Positions 8,756 to 11,117 of a DNA stretch of 11,117 nt are shown one piece after another. Within the stretch, counting starts at the first letter, position 1. Each line of letters begins with the position of its first letter. Source of the DNA: Cyclostephanos tholiformis (Eukaryota; Bacillariophyta; Thalassiosirophyceae; Thalassiosirales; Thalassiosiraceae); assembly GCA_036939975.1 (NCBI GenBank), contig JALLPB010001961.1:1-11117 (forward strand), written 5' to 3'. The notes under the pieces are model-generated. The model saw only the letters and a list, made by a program, of their open reading frames with translations. It did not search any database and was not told the DNA's origin. A program made the translations under genes and the position numbers.

Positions 8756-8779
8756 AGATCTACCGAGATTCGATATTAG

Positions 8780-9400
8780 CTGCGACAGATCTACTCACCA
8801 TGAAACTCATGCTGAACAGCATCATCGCCACTCTCCAAGCCAAATCCATGACAATTGATCTCAAAGACTTTTACCTAAGTACACCCATGAGCCAATACAA
8901 GTACTCCAGGATGAAACTCGACTTATTTCCCCTAGATGTCATCAATGAATATGGCCTCCTATCCAATGTTGATACCAATGGCAATTTTTTCTGTGAAGTT
9001 AAATGAAGCATGTATGGACTTCCCCATGCTGGAATCCTAGCTCAAGAGCTCTTAACCGAACAACTACCCAAAGCAGGCTACACACACAGTGCAACCACAC
9101 CAGGCTATTGGAAGCACCAAAGGCAACCCCTCAGCTTCACACTTGTTGTCGATGATTTTGGGGTCAAATGCATAAACCAAACAGATGCCGAGCATCTCCC
9201 TGCAGTTCTCAAGAATGATTATGAATATGTTACGGATTGGAATGGTACATGCTACTTTGGCCTCACCATCGATTGGAACTACACATCAAGCTAAGTTCAC
9301 CTATCCATGCCTGGCTACATCAAAAAAGCCCTCTTGTGTTTCAATCAACCCCCCCTGTTAAACTATGGTCCCTACCTATGGCACAACCATCCTGTATGCC
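8780..9400 (+). pseudogene. Copia element B reverse transcriptase
   Basis: Frame 1 reads TDLLTMKLMLNS, SMTIDLKDFYLSTPM (catalytic Asp of motif A near 8860), then an in-frame TGA at 9004-9006 where relatives have Arg or Lys. MYGLPHAGILAQELL and FTLVVDDFGVKC (about 9139-9174) follow, keeping the VDD catalytic pair. AEHLPAVLKNDYEYVTDW and GLTIDWNY lead to a TAA at 9292-9294. A frameshift lets the sense continue as VHLSMPGYIKKALL in frame 2 from 9296. Catalytic Asp residues are all visible, so this is the best preserved domain of the element, dead mainly through one stop and one frameshift besides the upstream insertion. Confidence 0.9.
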
Positions 9401-10256
9401 AAGCACTTCGACCAATCACCAACAGCAGACATGGCTGACCAGAAATACATCAGACAAGTCATCGATGTGCTCTTATACTATGCAAGAGCAGTGGACCTTA
9501 CCCTCCTTATTGCCATTAGCATCTTGGCATCTGTGTAAGCAGCACCAACTGTACACACAATGTCCCTCACCAGTGGCTACTGGATTATTTTGCAACCCAA
9601 TCCAATGCCATGGAAAGTGACATGATAGCCATCGTGCACAACAATGTATCCTACCTCATCAAAGCTGCTGCACACAGTCACATCGGAAGCCATTTCTCCT
9701 GCTTTGAAGACTCTGAAATTCCACGGGACAAGAACAGCACAGTGCACACTGTCTCAAAGATTCTAAAGACTGTCATGTCACACCGGAGGCTATTTCTTTC
9801 TTGGTAGCCTACCAGTTGACGGGGCATTATCCACATCACATGCATTATCCTCAAACTTATTGTCACCTCAGCCGCCAAAGCTGAGTTAGGTGCACTCTTC
9901 CTCAATGCTCATGAACCCAAGATCCTTTGACTCACCCTCCTTGAACTCGGCCATCCACAAGCTCCAACTCCCATTCACATTGACAACACCACTACCGTTG
10001 GCATTGTCAACAACACTATCAAAGGCCAATGCTCCCGCGCCATGAAAATTCGATATTTTTGGCTCCTAGATGGAAGGACACAAAAATGCTTCAAGTTTTA
10101 TTACCAACCTGGACAAGAAAACCTCAGTGACTATCCATCCAAACACCACATGGCTGATATTCATCAACATGTCCAACCGTACTATGTACACACTGACAAG
10201 TCCCATACACTCCTCCCATGGGCCCTTAGGCTGGGATTATATTCCGATCCATGAAT
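9401..10256 (+). pseudogene. Copia element B RNase H and C-terminus
   Basis: The tether reads QKYIRQVIDVLLYYARAVD (about 9441-9497), stopping at 9534-9536. A shift to frame 1 near 9580 gives LDYFATQSNAMESDM, then AIVHNNVSYL (about 9627-9656), where the usual first RNase H Asp (HSDAS) reads Asn, and VHTVSKILKTVMS. After another break, SAAKAELGALFLNAHE (about 9872-9918) keeps the Glu, TPIHIDNTTTVGIVNN keeps an Asp, and QPGQENLSDYPSKHH (10107-10151) keeps the last. The frame ends at the TGA 10252-10254. RNase H would remove template RNA; the Asp to Asn change and three frame breaks disable it. Confidence 0.87.
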
Positions 10257-10325
10257 AGAGCAATAGCAAAACTTCCCACCGCTTTCTCGTTTTTTTTCTG
10301 TTGCTCTATTCAAGTGATTATATTC
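10235..10325. repeat. Direct repeat GATTATATTC, 81 bp apart
   Basis: GATTATATTC at 10235-10244 and 10316-10325 is followed in both cases by CCGAT-like sequence and an AGCAATAG motif, so about 30 bp appears duplicated on both sides of the small foldback at 10252-10312. Confidence 0.55.
10252..10312. repeat. 61-bp foldback with 12-bp perfect arms
   Basis: TGAATAGAGCAA (10252-10263) is the exact complement of TTGCTCTATTCA (10301-10312); pairing extends three more bases with one G-T. The loop is pyrimidine-rich with a T8 run. The left arm overlaps the stop codon of copia element B. Confidence 0.75.
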
Positions 10326-10339
10326 ATCCCGATGGAGCA

Positions 10340-10405
10340 ATAGAGCAATAGAAATCGGAAAAAATCGAAAAATTTAAGGGTTAACCCTATTTTCTATTGC
10401 TCTAT
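10340..10405. repeat. 66-bp inverted repeat with 15-bp arms and GGGTTAACCC centre
   Basis: ATAGAGCAATAGAAA (10340-10354) is perfectly complementary to 10391-10405. Near the middle lies the palindrome AGGGTTAACCCT (10377-10388). The left arm is preceded by a second tandem GAGCAATAG (10335-10343). Confidence 0.75.
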
Positions 10406-10486
10406 CCGATTCGGGTCTTTTCGAAACCTTGGATAGACCTGTCTGTTCAAGGTCTCGGATAGACCCGAATCGGATAGAGCAATAGA
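10393..10486. repeat. 94-bp near-perfect palindrome
   Basis: The outer 26 bases on each side (10393-10418 and 10461-10486) are exact inverted copies beginning TCTATTGCTCTATCC. Pairing continues to the centre with mismatches only at 10419/10460, 10425/10454 and the central pair 10439/10440, plus three G-T pairs at 10421/10458, 10432/10447 and 10434/10445. It shares its left arm with the inverted repeat at 10340-10405. As RNA it would be a 46-bp hairpin; as DNA a cruciform. Confidence 0.85.
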
Positions 10487-10593
10487 CTTTTGTTAGTAAA
10501 TTACACGCACACATCGCACATCGCAAACATCATATCCAACACACGCATCCAACACCCATCCACCGACAGGGATAGTCAACCCCCAATCCAACC

Positions 10594-11117
10594 ATGGCTG
10601 ATATGCTTGACGACGACAACTATGACATCATCGCCTCCATCAGAAGCGAGATCCAGCGAGAGATACCTACTCTCTCTCAACTCAAAGAGGAGCTTAGAGA
10701 AGAGGTCATCAATCCAGAGATCAAGATGTTGCGCAACTTCCGTCACTTGTCATTGGAGCAATTAGACGCGTTTAATGTCGACACTGGAGTGTTTGAGATT
10801 CCTCCTTATGACGAGGAGGGAGAGGATCCTGCGATGATGACAAAGCGGAATGTTCACGCGCGTCGCTCGTATCACTACAAAATTGGACAATTCAAAACGT
10901 CTCCGTTTTATGTCAATTATTTGAGCGACGCCATAATCGACATCCCCGGTGCGCGCAGAGACACTGTGCAGAATCAGACGTTGTGGCTATCTTTGAGTGC
11001 TAAGAGCGCGTTTTGTTCGGCATTCAAGATGCCACTGTATATGGTAGAGTCTTTGGCGTTGCGGATTGTCGAAGCGGAGATAGTGACAATCAGTCATCAT
11101 TGTCGGACTGCTGCATT
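10594..11117 (+). CDS. Uncharacterised ORF, possibly N-terminus of a PIF/Harbinger-like transposase; 3' partial
   Basis: The ATG at 10594 has A at -3 and G at +4, a good eukaryotic context. The frame stays open for 174 codons to the window edge, unlike the relics to its left. The protein begins with an acidic stretch (MADMLDDDNYD), has a charged helical-looking segment (LKEELREEV), an acidic loop (YDEEGEDP), then YHYKIGQFKTSPFYVNYL, SAKSAFCSAFKMPLYMVE and a Cys-Arg near HHCRT. The block with FKMP followed by VE and a later HxCR resembles the segment before the DDE domain in algal DDE_Tnp_4 (PIF/Harbinger-type) transposases as I remember them. The catalytic residues would lie outside, so function is not shown. 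The palindromes 108 bases upstream could be the element's terminus. The alternative is a lineage-specific host gene. Confidence 0.7.
   Translation, partial: MADMLDDDNYDIIASIRSEIQREIPTLSQLKEELREEVINPEIKMLRNFRHLSLEQLDAFNVDTGVFEIPPYDEEGEDPAMMTKRNVHARRSYHYKIGQFKTSPFYVNYLSDAIIDIPGARRDTVQNQTLWLSLSAKSAFCSAFKMPLYMVESLALRIVEAEIVTISHHCRTAA

Larger units (their letters stand above)
8238..8779. mobile_element. Hairpin-rich non-autonomous insertion in copia element B
   Basis: Copia homology stops after KDITYGCVD and resumes with TDLLTMKLMLNS at about 8785. Between these lie 542 bp without coding sense, built around inverted copies of GATTCGATATTAGATG and of GGATCTAGATGA. A near-identical 13-mer sits at each end in direct orientation: GATTCAATATTAG at 8238 and GATTCGATATTAG at 8767. 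Roughly 25-30 codons of the host element expected here are missing, so insertion came with a deletion or replacement. The middle (8345-8590) has no repeats or genes that I can see. It resembles a miniature or foldback DNA element; no autonomous partner is visible. Confidence 0.6.
5975..10256 (+). mobile_element. Near-complete decayed Ty1/copia retrotransposon (element B)
   Basis: Protease linker, GAG-pre-integrase, integrase, RT and RNase H remnants occur in the standard copia order on one strand, across all three frames, with many stops and frameshifts. A 542-bp insertion at 8238-8779 splits the region before RT. No LTR pair was found. Upstream is the candidate LTR of element A, and downstream the polyprotein stop runs directly into foldback repeats. 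A gag capsid region is not recognisable before about 5975, so the left end is either lost or too diverged. Confidence 0.85.

Noticed and set aside
10252..10312. Intrinsic bacterial terminator (hairpin with a T run)
   Set aside because: The T run is inside the loop, not after the stem, and the setting is eukaryotic with introns.
10377..10388. Telomere-like GGGTTAACCC
   Set aside because: Only one repeat in each direction; it is the centre of a local inverted repeat, not a telomeric tract.
10490..10765. Forward frame of 91 codons starting before the right-edge gene
   Set aside because: It has a non-ATG start and a composition typical of an out-of-frame reading. It overlaps the open ATG-started frame at 10594 that continues to the edge.

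Overview
The window is a stretch of transposon-dense nuclear DNA from a eukaryotic microalga, most likely a diatom. Three things point there. The two Ty1/copia relics resemble the polyproteins I associate with diatom copia elements, with motifs such as GDNQSVLANTT, LLYYARAVD and SKHH. A LINE-type reverse transcriptase fragment is followed by a DnaJ (J) domain. The one long multi-exon gene has short GT-AG introns of about 85-94 bp. No rRNA, tRNA, bacterial operon or ordinary host metabolic gene was found. Species cannot be read from the sequence.

Layout. (1) 1-2922: the right-hand part of an apparently intact hAT DNA transposon. Its BED-finger transposase is encoded in three exons and is open through the left edge of the window. 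A cluster of ATACCG repeats and a candidate CACCTG-ending terminus follow it. (2) 3033-3508: a decayed non-LTR retrotransposon, an RT C-terminal segment joined by deletion to a J-domain remnant with HPD. (3) 3716-4922: a broken gene of about 400 codons that I do not recognise. (4) 5022 to about 5880: the tail of a first copia element (RNase H end, polypurine tract, candidate 3' LTR). (5) About 5975-10256: a second, nearly complete but heavily mutated copia element (gag/protease linker, integrase, RT, RNase H). A 542-bp insertion at 8238-8779 interrupts it; the insertion consists largely of hairpins built from ATCTAATATCG and ATCTAGATC motifs. (6) 10252-10486: three overlapping or adjacent inverted repeats sharing AGAGCAATAG, including a 94-bp near-perfect palindrome. 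(7) 10594-11117: an uninterrupted ORF starting at an ATG in good context and running off the right edge. It is perhaps the N-terminus of a PIF/Harbinger-like transposase.

Only the hAT transposase and the right-edge ORF look translatable. Everything between them is a graveyard of insertions at different stages of decay. The most unusual items are the RT plus J-domain combination, the unidentified broken gene at 3716-4922, the hairpin-rich insertion, and the foldback cluster just upstream of the right-edge gene.
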